Program-made: the position numbers and the translations under genes
Notes under the pieces: generated by a model
What the model was told of the DNA's origin: nothing
The model's database searches: none
What the model saw: the letters and a program-made list of their open reading frames with translations, nothing else
Shown here: one piece after another, positions 1 to 7,371 of the stretch
Layout: each line of letters starts with the position of its first letter
Numbering within the stretch: the stretch's first letter is position 1
Source: CSBr16-58 sp051859825
GTDB taxonomy: Bacteria; Bacteroidota; Bacteroidia; Flavobacteriales; Schleiferiaceae
Assembly (NCBI GenBank): GCA_051859825.1
Contig: JBHYFA010000066.1
Span: 1-15,127, forward strand
Reading direction: 5' to 3'
DNA length: 15,127 nt

Positions 1-694
1 CGATGGTACGAGAAGTAACATTATCCATAAAATTGCGGTCGTGACTTACCAAAACAATCGCTGCGGGATGGGTGCTTAAAAACGATTCCAGCCAGATGAT
101 CGATTCGATATCCAGATGGTTGGTAGGCTCATCCAGTAGAATCACGTCGTGATGCAAGAGAAGGATTTTTGCCAATTCAACGCGCATTCTCCAACCTCCA
201 GAAAAAGACCCCAGTGGCTTATCCAAATCCTCTGGCTTAAAACCCAAACCAAACAAAACCTTCTCCACTTCACCAGCGATGGAGTACCCACCCTTCATTT
301 CGTAAAGCTGCGTAACGTCGGTAAGCTCCTGAATGAGATCGAGGTAAGACTGACTTTCGTAGTCGGTTCTCTCAGTTAGTTGAATATTTATTTGCTCTAT
401 TTTCGACTCCATTTCCCGCAATTCGGCGAAGGCGGTTTCCGTTTCTTCACGCACCGATTTACCCTCAGGGAGTTTGAGTTCTTGAGGTAGGTATCCCAGG
501 CTAAAATCTTTAGGCCGACTTACGCCTCCTCCTTGGGCACTTTGCTGTCCGGCGAGAATTTTCAATAGGGTAGATTTTCCCGCTCCGTTGCGGCCCACCA
601 GTGAAACTTTATCTCCCGGATTTATTAAAAAACTGATTCCGTCGAAAATGACGCGAGTAGGAAACTCTAATCGTAAATTTTGTACTGCTAACAT
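1..694 (-). CDS. ABC-F family ATPase, N-terminal part (cut by window edge)
   Basis: Soluble ATPase of the ABC-F class, a family with two ABC domains and no membrane part whose studied members act on the ribosome. I translated the minus strand from the ATG at 694 and 231 residues are open to the edge. The first ABC domain is complete: Walker A GRNGAGKST at 34-42, Q-loop LPQE near 69-72, an acidic and helical insertion around 85-135, signature SFSGG at 163-167, Walker B ILLDEPTNHLD at 185-195 and H-loop SHDR at 217-220. DEPTNHLD followed by the arm-type insertion is typical of ABC-F rather than transporter ATPases. The linker and second ABC domain lie outside the window, so the subgroup (Uup, YheS or EttA-like) cannot be settled. 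It is transcribed away from the secreted pair, and a good -7 box sits just upstream of its ATG. Confidence 0.93.
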   Translation of the reverse strand, partial: MLAVQNLRLEFPTRVIFDGISFLINPGDKVSLVGRNGAGKSTLLKILAGQQSAQGGGVSRPKDFSLGYLPQELKLPEGKSVREETETAFAELREMESKIEQINIQLTERTDYESQSYLDLIQELTDVTQLYEMKGGYSIAGEVEKVLFGLGFKPEDLDKPLGSFSGGWRMRVELAKILLLHHDVILLDEPTNHLDIESIIWLESFLSTHPAAIVLVSHDRNFMDNVTSRTI

Positions 695-701
695 AGGCCG
701 G

Positions 702-731
702 CAAAGGTAAAACAATTCATAGCTACAAAAA
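702..731 (-). promoter_or_regulatory. Probable Bacteroidota promoter of the ABC-F gene
   Basis: Read on the minus strand, TACCTTTG (709 to 702) matches the Bacteroidota -7 consensus TAnnTTTG exactly. A TTTTTG tract (731 to 726) lies 16 bases upstream and could be the -33 TTTG element, though the spacing is slightly short. The -7 box ends 7 bases before the ATG at 694, so the transcript would have almost no leader. Confidence 0.5.
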
Positions 732-766
732 TTGAAGATTCTGTAGGATTTGCAGAAAATACATCT

Positions 767-774
767 TAGTTTTG
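767..774 (+). promoter_or_regulatory. Possible -7 box for the secreted-protein/cysCD operon
   Basis: TAGTTTTG matches TAnnTTTG and lies 40 bases before the ATG at 815, in the divergent gap with the ABC-F gene. The nearest upstream TTTG (749-752) is only 14 bases away, shorter than usual for a -33 element, so the call rests mainly on the -7 match and position. No other candidate was seen for the four plus-strand genes that follow. Confidence 0.35.
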
Positions 775-814
775 TTACTTCCTTTTAAAAATTATTTCAT
801 TTAACAAAAACTCC

Positions 815-1942
815 ATGAAGCACTCACTACTCTTCGTTTTTATTTTTTCATTTACGGATATTTTTTGTCAAGCCTATTTTATAAACCCTCCATCGCCTAT
901 CAGCTTTGAAATCACTGATGGTGAACACAATACGCTGCCATTGGAGTTTCGAATTTTCGACCTTCAAAAAGAAAGTCAATTCAAAACATTTGAACTTGCT
1001 GTGAATGTAGATTTGAGTCTCGCTGACACCAACGCGAATGTAGAAGAATCAGACTTCCAATACATAAGAATCAGAAATAGTTTGATTAATCTGGACGATA
1101 TTCCCGTTAATAATTTTAACAGTTACGATAATAAAAGAGACTCTTATTACCAAGAGAAGAGAGTTAGGTTTTATCTAGATTTAGATGCTGATTTCCCTAC
1201 CCCTAAAGTTGAAAAGAAATTTAGGCTGTTGATTTCTATCAATGGCGAACCTACAAAATGGCAAACCGTGGTAGTAACGCCGAAAAGACTTTTGACGTAT
1301 AGTGAAGATGATTATAATTCTAACTCAAATATTAAGCTAGATAGAGTGTTTTACGCCGAGCCGGATCATGGCAACTTTATTCTTCACGGAGAGAGAAATA
1401 ATAGAAGTGCTAAAGTAATTGTGATTCCGGAGAAAGCGGGTAGATTTGGCGTTTCACAAGTTTTTTCGGTTGTAAATTCTCCTGTATCTGAATTGGTATC
1501 GATTATGACTAATCCGATAAAATTTAGACGAGAAGTCGTAGTTACTAGTGATGAACTTGGCAATATTGTTTTTCCATCAACCATTACGACTGGTTTCAGA
1601 AATTTAGGAATAAACCTGAATATTGCCGAGATAAGGTATGATGTGTATGATTACCGGGGTAGGAAGAATAGTCAGTCTTTAGGATTCGGCGTGATGTGGC
1701 TATTAGGTTTTGAACGAATTCATCGGAGTGAGTTTTTGCCAGAAATCAGCGACCCAAAAACCAAAGATGTTTTTGCCCCTTCAATAGGGCTAACAATCAG
1801 CTATAAAATGAATGGTTTTTCCTTAATAGCTATTCCAATTGGTGTTGATTTAATAAGCAGCAGTTCAAACGAGGGCTGGGTTCACCTCAATCGTCCGTGG
1901 TTTGGATTTGGCATCGGGTTTAATCCGAACTTTTTTAGGTAG
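815..1942 (+). CDS. Secreted protein of unknown function, first of a tandem paralog pair
   Basis: I do not recognise this family. The 375-residue product starts with a signal peptide (residues 1-19, cleavage probably near IFCQ-AYF; the cysteine is glycine in the paralog, so this is probably not a lipobox). The mature part has no transmembrane helix and is rich in alternating beta-strand patterns. Blocks shared with the downstream paralog include LPLEFRI (41-47), SINGEP (141-146), NIKLDRV (172-178), GFRNLGINLN (260-269) and PWFGFGIG (361-368). The last 110 residues, rich in glycine and aromatic residues with strand-like repeats, resemble part of an outer-membrane beta-barrel, but the chain ends in Arg rather than the classic aromatic residue. 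There is no catalytic motif, no repeat domain and no type IX C-terminal signal that I can see. The DNA looks more AT-rich than the cys genes that follow. Confidence 0.85.
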   Translation: MKHSLLFVFIFSFTDIFCQAYFINPPSPISFEITDGEHNTLPLEFRIFDLQKESQFKTFELAVNVDLSLADTNANVEESDFQYIRIRNSLINLDDIPVNNFNSYDNKRDSYYQEKRVRFYLDLDADFPTPKVEKKFRLLISINGEPTKWQTVVVTPKRLLTYSEDDYNSNSNIKLDRVFYAEPDHGNFILHGERNNRSAKVIVIPEKAGRFGVSQVFSVVNSPVSELVSIMTNPIKFRREVVVTSDELGNIVFPSTITTGFRNLGINLNIAEIRYDVYDYRGRKNSQSLGFGVMWLLGFERIHRSEFLPEISDPKTKDVFAPSIGLTISYKMNGFSLIAIPIGVDLISSSSNEGWVHLNRPWFGFGIGFNPNFFR

Positions 1943-1971
1943 TTCACTTTCGTACAAGAAATCAAAACTCC

Positions 1972-3099
1972 ATGAAACTAATATTTATCGCATTATTGAC
2001 TTTATACTTTACCAACATCTTTGGTCAAAGCTATTTCATCGGACCAAACTCGCCCATTGATTTTGAACTCATTGATAACACAAGCAATACCCTTCCATTA
2101 GAATTCAGGATTTATGACGTTGTAAACGACACTAAAATAAAATCAGTAGAACTAAAAATTGATTTTGATCGAAGCTTAAATGATTCCATATACCGAATGG
2201 AACAATCCGATTTTAGTCATATAGTAATACGCAAACAGGTGTTTCATCTCAGTGAAATACCATTCAATGAAAACTCCATTTACGATGATAAAAATCTCGC
2301 CTATTTCAATGAAAAAAAACTGACATTTTATTTAGATATTCTTCCAAGCTTCCCCGTACCCATCACGGAAAAAAGGTTAAAGCTCATGCTCTCTATCAAT
2401 GGGGAACCTAATAAATGGTACACGGTGATTTTGAAGCCAGAAAGACTTAGCACATTCAGTAGTAAAGAATACCATTCAAACAACAACATCAAGCTAGATA
2501 GAGTGTATGACGCTGTACCACATCAAGATAAGTTTATGGTGTACGGTGAACGATTTGCTAAAGATGCCCGAATATTTGTTCTCCCAGACAGGAAAGGGAG
2601 ATTTTCCGTAACCCAAAGTTTTAGTCCGGCAAATTCGCCCGGCTCTGAATTGATTACGATTATGACAAATAGTGTTCGGGTTCGTCCAAGTATTACCGTA
2701 AATGAATCAAGCCTAGAAGCCATCGATTATCCTTCAAGAACCAGCATTGGTTTTCGAAACATCGGGATAAACCTAAATTTGTATGAACTGAGAAAAGATA
2801 TTTACAATTTACGCGGACGACAATCAAGTCATTCGTTTGGAATTGGAATAATGGCGCTAGTAGGGTTTGAGCAAATTCAGAGTTCGGAGTTTGAGCCCGA
2901 GGCATCAAATCCTGTTAGTCGTGAAGTATTCTCCACCTCATTTGGGCTTACCGTAAACTTCCGATTTAATGAGATTTCCTTCATCGCTATTCCGATAGGT
3001 ATAGATGTAAGTGGCAACTCGGCTCTTAATGGATGGGTTTATAAAAATCAACCCTGGTTTGGATTTGGACTGGGATATTGTCCGGTATTTTTACGATAA
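1972..3099 (+). CDS. Secreted protein of unknown function, second of the tandem paralog pair
   Basis: This 375-residue protein aligns with the upstream one from end to end without a gap. My hand count gives 181 identities in 375 positions (about 48%). The signal peptide is residues 1-18, ending IFG before QSYF. Conserved blocks sit at the same residue numbers as in the first copy (LPLEFRI 41-47, SINGEP 141-146, NIKLDRV 172-178, GFRNIGINLN 260-269, PWFGFG 361-366). The middle (about residues 190-255) has several of the least similar stretches. It starts 29 bases after the first copy stops, and its own stop lies 5 bases before the probable cysC ATG, so one transcript is likely. The equal length and preserved frame argue that both copies are under selection. 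The function is unknown; an envelope or outer-membrane-associated location is inferred. Confidence 0.85.
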   Translation: MKLIFIALLTLYFTNIFGQSYFIGPNSPIDFELIDNTSNTLPLEFRIYDVVNDTKIKSVELKIDFDRSLNDSIYRMEQSDFSHIVIRKQVFHLSEIPFNENSIYDDKNLAYFNEKKLTFYLDILPSFPVPITEKRLKLMLSINGEPNKWYTVILKPERLSTFSSKEYHSNNNIKLDRVYDAVPHQDKFMVYGERFAKDARIFVLPDRKGRFSVTQSFSPANSPGSELITIMTNSVRVRPSITVNESSLEAIDYPSRTSIGFRNIGINLNLYELRKDIYNLRGRQSSHSFGIGIMALVGFEQIQSSEFEPEASNPVSREVFSTSFGLTVNFRFNEISFIAIPIGIDVSGNSALNGWVYKNQPWFGFGLGYCPVFLR

Positions 3100-3104
3100 A
3101 TATT

Positions 3105-3635
3105 ATGACAAAAACCAATCATCAAGCACAAGTTATTTGGCTTACTGGACTTTCGGGCGCAGGAAAATCCACGATTGCTAAAGTCTTAGCCCATCGTTTG
3201 CGAGCAGAAAACCGCCCCGTGTGTGTGCTCGATGGCGACCAACTGCGCAGCGGGCTCAATAGCGACTTAGGGTTCAGCGATGCGGACCGCCGAGAAAATA
3301 ATAGGCGTACTGCGGAGATTGCTCTGCTTTTGCAGCAATCGGGCATCAACGTTATTGGAGCTTTGATTGCTCCATTTCGTGAAGATCGCGATGCGTTGAG
3401 AAAGCGCCTGCCGGAAGGATGCTTTTATGAGGTTTTCGTGGATTGTCCGCTTCATGCTTGTGAAAAACGCGACGTAAAAGGTCTCTACCAAAAAGCTCGG
3501 AAGGGAGTGATTCCTTCATTTACAGGAATCGACTCGCCATACGAAGCGCCATTGCATCCTGAGTTACATTTGCACACCAATACCAGCACGGTAGAAGCCT
3601 GTGTGGAACAAATTCTCGATACCATTTATGAATAA
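3105..3635 (+). CDS. cysC: Adenylylsulfate (APS) kinase
   Basis: Cytoplasmic kinase that phosphorylates the 3'-hydroxyl of APS with ATP to give PAPS, the sulfuryl donor. From the ATG at 3105 it is 176 residues, close to a single-domain CysC. Visible features are the P-loop GLSGAGKS (15-22), DGDQLR (43-48), the DLGFSDADRRENNRR region (54-68), KGLYQKAR (125-132) and FTGIDSPYE (139-147), the last two being the lid and substrate-binding signatures of the family. The ISPxR serine that is phosphorylated in E. coli CysC is alanine here (IAPFRE, 88-93), a substitution also found in active relatives. A longer TTG-started reading from 3078 would overlap the upstream gene; I chose the ATG because the family begins close to the P-loop. 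It overlaps cysD by 8 bases, so the two are probably translationally coupled. Confidence 0.95.
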   Translation: MTKTNHQAQVIWLTGLSGAGKSTIAKVLAHRLRAENRPVCVLDGDQLRSGLNSDLGFSDADRRENNRRTAEIALLLQQSGINVIGALIAPFREDRDALRKRLPEGCFYEVFVDCPLHACEKRDVKGLYQKARKGVIPSFTGIDSPYEAPLHPELHLHTNTSTVEACVEQILDTIYE

Positions 3636-4533
3636 CTACAGTCTTTCAAACCTAGACATTCTCGAAGCAGAAGCCATTTTTGTTTTACGTGAAGTTCAGG
3701 CCTACTTCCGCAACCCGGTAATTTTGTTTTCCGGTGGAAAAGACTCCATTGTTACAACCCATTTGGCCATCAAAGCTTTTTATCCGGCTGCCATGCCCAT
3801 ATCGCTATTGCAGGTTGATACCGGACACAACTTTCCTGAAGCTTTGGCCTTTCGGGATGCATTGGTAGAAAAACACCATCTTCGTTTGGAAATAGCCTCG
3901 GTAGAAGAGGCGATCAAGAAGGGTTTGGTAGAAGAAGAACAGGGGCCACAAGCCAACAGAAACGCCATTCAAACTCCAGTACTGCTCGATTATATTGAAC
4001 GAAATCAGGTAGATGCCGCCATTGGTGGCGCACGTCGTGATGAAGAAAAAGCTCGTGCTAAAGAGCGCTTTTTTTCCCATCGAGATGATTTCGGACAGTG
4101 GGATCCCAAAAACCAGCGACCGGAAATTTGGAGTTTATTCAACCCCAAACATCATCCTGGCGAACACTTTAGGGTTTTCCCAATTTCCAACTGGACCGAG
4201 TTAGACGTTTGGAGATATATCCAAAGGGAGAGCATTGAACTACCTTCCGTATATTTTGCTCACGAGCGCGAAGTTGTTTGGCGAAATCAAACCTGGATTC
4301 CCGTTTCAGAGCACATCCAAATTCGGGATAATGAAAAAGTAGAAACAAAAAAACTACGCTTCCGAACCCTTGGTGATATTACAATTACCGGCGGAATTGA
4401 AAGTGAGGCAGATACCGTGGAAAAAATCATTGAAGAATTATCCGTATCCAAAACCACTGAGAGAGGAAACCGTGCCGACGATAAGCGCGGAGACACCGCA
4501 ATGGAAGACCGAAAAAGAAGAGGATATTTTTAG
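3628..4533 (+). CDS. cysD: Sulfate adenylyltransferase subunit 2 (ATP sulfurylase, PP-loop subunit)
   Basis: Catalytic subunit that adenylates sulfate to APS, driven by GTP hydrolysis in its partner CysN. From the ATG at 3628 it has 301 residues, matching the length of E. coli CysD. The PP-loop FSGGKDS (34-40), VDTGHNFPE (63-71), GGARRDEEKARAKER, the WSLFNPKHHPGEHFRVFPISNW type segment, and the C-terminal basic tail ending RKRRGYF are all family hallmarks. The start overlaps the end of cysC, so order and coupling suit a two-step APS to PAPS pathway. The odd feature is the context: cysN normally follows cysD directly, but here only about 230 bases without a clear gene follow. No sulfite-forming genes are present, so the product could feed either assimilation or sulfation. 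Confidence 0.95.
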   Translation: MNNYSLSNLDILEAEAIFVLREVQAYFRNPVILFSGGKDSIVTTHLAIKAFYPAAMPISLLQVDTGHNFPEALAFRDALVEKHHLRLEIASVEEAIKKGLVEEEQGPQANRNAIQTPVLLDYIERNQVDAAIGGARRDEEKARAKERFFSHRDDFGQWDPKNQRPEIWSLFNPKHHPGEHFRVFPISNWTELDVWRYIQRESIELPSVYFAHEREVVWRNQTWIPVSEHIQIRDNEKVETKKLRFRTLGDITITGGIESEADTVEKIIEELSVSKTTERGNRADDKRGDTAMEDRKRRGYF

Positions 4534-4760
4534 TTTGTTGATTCTCCGCTTTGCATTACTTTTACCCGTTGGAAAGCTTAATGAAATTTTCCATACCGGA
4601 AAAACATTCTTTAGCACCAATTACGAATGAAATAAGCACGATATATATGAAATAGCCATGCAAAAATTTCGCGCACCTGCGGAGCAAGCAACGAAGTTAA
4701 CCGCCGATGAAAATAACATGGCGTATTCCATATGACCTCTAAGAATCAATTTATTTACAT
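4534..4760 (+). other. Gap after cysD; possible short remnant of cysN
   Basis: This gap holds no recognised gene. In the frame that overlaps the cysD end, translation runs EEDIFSLLILRFA and then LLLPVGKL before stopping at 4628-4630. CysN proteins usually start with a short acidic lead, a (D/L)LRF(A/T)TAG stretch and the GSVDDGKST P-loop, so ILRFA (4541-4555) followed by VGK could be a decayed and internally deleted cysN start. The match is only a few residues and may be chance. A 25-codon reading frame at 4658-4735 (MQKFRAPAEQ...) has no recognisable relative. A weak stem (TGGAAA/TTTCCA, about 4570-4593) lacks a T-tract. No TAnnTTTG box was seen before the lipoprotein. Confidence 0.25.
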
Positions 4761-5723
4761 ATGAAAAAGAGCATCCTTAGCTTAATAGCACTCAGCTTCC
4801 TCACTTTCTCTTGTTCACCTGACGATGATGAAAACGGAGGCGGCGGCGGACGTACGCCAGACCCCATTGATAATCTTTCTACACCACCTATTGCGTACGG
4901 CGCAATCATCAATGCCGGTGCTGTTTTACCCAAAGCCGTAATGGTTGAAGGTATTCGTAGATTAGCGGAAATGGAAGGCGAAGACCGCCTCTTTGTGGTA
5001 CACCTTCCTACCGACGGATCTATCTTCTTTGACCCAGCACGTCATAAATTGGAAGATTATATTCAAGGCCTTGGAGGTCCAAATGATTTTTACGTAAACT
5101 CCGACCTTTACGCTGATGACCCAGCTATGGATTACACTATGCTGGCTCCTGATGGCCCTCCTGTAGGAGCGGTTAACCACCGTCTCACCCAAATGAAACC
5201 CGACTCGGTTATTATCAACGCGCGAGTTGAGTTCTTTGAAAACTCCAACGATAGAAAATTCTATGTGGGTTCTTACCTCTGTGCAGAATTTAATGCCGAT
5301 GTTGACCCGGTAACTGGTATTTCTTTCAACGTTCCTCCTATTCCTAATACCATCGCTACGGTAAATGGGGTAAGTTTGTTTTCACGCAACATCCCTAACG
5401 ACAGCGTTATTGCCTTCGCCGATAATGAAATGTTTAAATTTCAATACGTAGTTATCTCGGAGCCAATCATGCACCCCTTAGGTATTCGCTTAGACTCCGT
5501 AAACTTTTTCGGAAAAGAAATCGAAATGGGTGATGTTCTAGGAACGCGCGAAACTCCACTAAGATTTGCGCTACCTCGCCACTACATCCATTTAGAAAGA
5601 ATTCAAAATTTGGCTGTGTGGACGGTACTTTATGAAGTAGAAGAGGAAATCGATCCTGCTGATCCTGATGGACCACCATTAGTGGATTACGTTATTCTCA
5701 ACAGCTTCTTGTCGAGAATCTAG
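4761..5723 (+). CDS. Surface-type lipoprotein, possibly degenerate thioredoxin-fold (Omp28-like)
   Basis: The 320-residue product has a lipoprotein signal peptide: basic start, hydrophobic core and lipobox FSC with the acylated cysteine at residue 18. Residues 19-30 (SPDDDENGGGGG) form an acidic patch directly after the cysteine followed by a glycine linker, which matches the lipoprotein export signal that sends Bacteroidota lipoproteins to the cell surface. The segment from about 48 to 113 reads as a helix (LPKAVMVEGIRRLAEM), a strand (RLFVVHLP), a variable loop and then GGPNDFYVNS. That order resembles the thioredoxin-like part of Omp28-related proteins, including a proline before a strand, but the CxxC pair is missing, so no redox role is expected. 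The later half is beta-rich. The similarity is from pattern only; the function is unknown. The gene ends just before a strong hairpin terminator. Confidence 0.82.
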   Translation: MKKSILSLIALSFLTFSCSPDDDENGGGGGRTPDPIDNLSTPPIAYGAIINAGAVLPKAVMVEGIRRLAEMEGEDRLFVVHLPTDGSIFFDPARHKLEDYIQGLGGPNDFYVNSDLYADDPAMDYTMLAPDGPPVGAVNHRLTQMKPDSVIINARVEFFENSNDRKFYVGSYLCAEFNADVDPVTGISFNVPPIPNTIATVNGVSLFSRNIPNDSVIAFADNEMFKFQYVVISEPIMHPLGIRLDSVNFFGKEIEMGDVLGTRETPLRFALPRHYIHLERIQNLAVWTVLYEVEEEIDPADPDGPPLVDYVILNSFLSRI

Positions 5724-5749
5724 TCCGCAGAAAATATTGGATAAATTTT

Positions 5750-5810
5750 AAGGCTGTTCTAGAAAATCGGATGCTTGCGAAAGCGGTCATCGGATTTTAT
5801 AGACAGCCTT
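5750..5810. terminator. Bidirectional hairpin terminator between convergent genes
   Basis: AAGGCTGT (5750-5757) pairs with ACAGCCTT (5803-5810), and inside it AAAATC (5763-5768) pairs with GATTTT (5793-5798), with a small GCTT/AAGC stem at the tip. T-rich sequence follows on the plus side (ATTTGTT), and the minus side has TTAAAATTT. It sits 27 bases after the lipoprotein stop and can end transcripts from both directions. The stop codon of the minus-strand FAD gene (5811-5809) lies at the stem base. Confidence 0.75.
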
Positions 5811-7365
5811 ATTTGTTCATTACAGCCACCGCTGCTCGCGCGCAACGCTCCCCATCCATTGCGGCGGAAACAATTCCTCCGGCATAACCGGCTCCTTCTC
5901 CGCAAGGAAATAAACCTTGTACTTCAGGATGCTGCAAGTCATCGGCATTTCTGGGAATGCGCACGGGAGAGGATGTTCTACTTTCCACGCCCACCATATT
6001 GGCCTCATTGGTATAATAGGGCGGCATTTTTTTGCCAAAGTCAATACAGGCTTGACGCAATTTTTTGAGAATAAATGGTGGCAAAACTTCAGACATATCT
6101 ACGCTGGATAATCCCGGGATATATGAGGTTTCATTGAGTGAAGAACTCACTTTTCCTTGTACAAAATCAACCATGCGCTGTGCGGGTGCAGCCATCGTTT
6201 TCCCCGCAGCCTCCCACGCCTTTGCTTCTACATCAGCTTGAAAACGTAGAGCTGCTAAAGGCCCATGCTTTTGGTATTTTTTCCAATCTTCAGGCTCTAC
6301 CGCTACCACAAAACCGGAATTGGAAAATTTCCCATCACGTCGGGAAGGCGACATACCATTCACCACAATTTCGCCGGGCGCAGTAGATGCCGGTACGATA
6401 AAACCACCTGGACACATACAAAAGCTAAACACGCCTCTATCCCCTACTTGGGTTGCTAAACTATACGAAGCTGCTGGTAAATCAGGGTGCTGATAATCGC
6501 AGCCATACTGCACAGAATTGATAATCTCCTGGGGATGCTCAATGCGTACACCGAGGGCAAATGGTTTATTTTCAATAGTAATACCCGCACGGTAGAGCAT
6601 TTCAAACACATCTCTTGCCGAATGTCCGGTTGCTAAAATGAGTGATTTTCCCGCAAAGCGCGCACCACTAGAGGTGCGAAGTGCACGAAAAACGCCGTTT
6701 TGCACTTCAATTTCATCCACACGAGTATCAAAGTGAATGATACCTCCGGCTTGCAAAATACTTTCGCGAATATTCTCAACTACCTTGGGCAATTTGTTCG
6801 TGCCAATATGCGGATGCGCATCTACCCGAATGTCGGGCGTGGCGCCGTGAAAAACCAAATTATCGAGGATGCGGGCGATATTGCCACGCTTGTGTGAACG
6901 CGTGTAGAGTTTTCCGTCGCTATACGTACCCGCACCACCTTCGCCAAAGCAATAGTTGCTCTCCGGGTTTACAACGTTGTCGCGGTTGATAGCCTTCAAG
7001 TCGCGACGACGTTTTCGCACATCACTCCCTCGCTCAAAAACCACCGGACGATAGCCAAGTTGAATCAACTCCATGGCGGCAAACATTCCTGCGGGTCCAA
7101 AACCGAGAATAAAGACCTCAGGTTTATTACTTACATCTTGAAAGTCAAAATCGTGGACGGGATTAGGATCAATATCTTCGTCGGAAATGCGCACTCGAAG
7201 TTGGAGCTTCACTTTCTTTCCTCGGGCATCGATGGAGCGCTTGAGAATGGTGGCGCGTTTCAAATCATTCGCGTTCCACCCGGCCTTCTTAACCGCCTCA
7301 GAAAAGATAAAGTCGGTCTGACTCCCCTGCTCCGGCAGAACTACAATATCAACATCTTTAATCAT
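5809..7365 (-). CDS. FAD-dependent dehydrogenase of the COG2509 type
   Basis: Soluble flavoprotein of 518 residues, of unassigned substrate. An N-terminal domain of about 80 residues (contains ILKRSIDARGKK and KLQLRVRI) precedes the FAD-binding Rossmann fold, GFGPAGMFAA at 88-97 with the acidic end FERG at 110-113. CFGEGGAGTYSDGKLYTR (139-156) is a strong family signature. Further on are LILATGHSARDVFEML, a region of FAD/substrate contacts, and near the C-terminus TSSPVRIPRNADD and PCGEGAGYAGGIVSAAMDG, which place the second FAD-contacting motif. Family members are annotated only as uncharacterised FAD-dependent dehydrogenases; the reaction is not known to me. The ATG at 7365 lies 6 bases after the porT stop, so it is probably read from the same transcript, although a TACCTTTG box spans the porT end. 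Confidence 0.92.
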   Translation of the reverse strand: MIKDVDIVVLPEQGSQTDFIFSEAVKKAGWNANDLKRATILKRSIDARGKKVKLQLRVRISDEDIDPNPVHDFDFQDVSNKPEVFILGFGPAGMFAAMELIQLGYRPVVFERGSDVRKRRRDLKAINRDNVVNPESNYCFGEGGAGTYSDGKLYTRSHKRGNIARILDNLVFHGATPDIRVDAHPHIGTNKLPKVVENIRESILQAGGIIHFDTRVDEIEVQNGVFRALRTSSGARFAGKSLILATGHSARDVFEMLYRAGITIENKPFALGVRIEHPQEIINSVQYGCDYQHPDLPAASYSLATQVGDRGVFSFCMCPGGFIVPASTAPGEIVVNGMSPSRRDGKFSNSGFVVAVEPEDWKKYQKHGPLAALRFQADVEAKAWEAAGKTMAAPAQRMVDFVQGKVSSSLNETSYIPGLSSVDMSEVLPPFILKKLRQACIDFGKKMPPYYTNEANMVGVESRTSSPVRIPRNADDLQHPEVQGLFPCGEGAGYAGGIVSAAMDGERCARAAVAVMNK

Positions 7366-7371
7366 ACAAAC

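Noticed and set aside
149..379. Plus-strand open frame of 76 codons at the start of the window
   Set aside because: It is antisense to the ABC-F gene, whose full set of ATPase motifs is readable on the minus strand.
834..890. Cysteine at residue 18 of the first paralog as a lipobox
   Set aside because: The residues before it (DIF) do not fit a lipobox and the paralog has glycine at the same place.
3078..3104. Longer cysC starting at TTG 3078
   Set aside because: It would overlap the upstream gene by 22 bases and add nine residues not expected before the P-loop; the ATG at 3105 is better.
4658..4735. Small 25-codon frame MQKFRAPAEQ... in the cysD-lipoprotein gap
   Set aside because: It is too short, has no recognisable relative and lacks a visible promoter or conserved start context.
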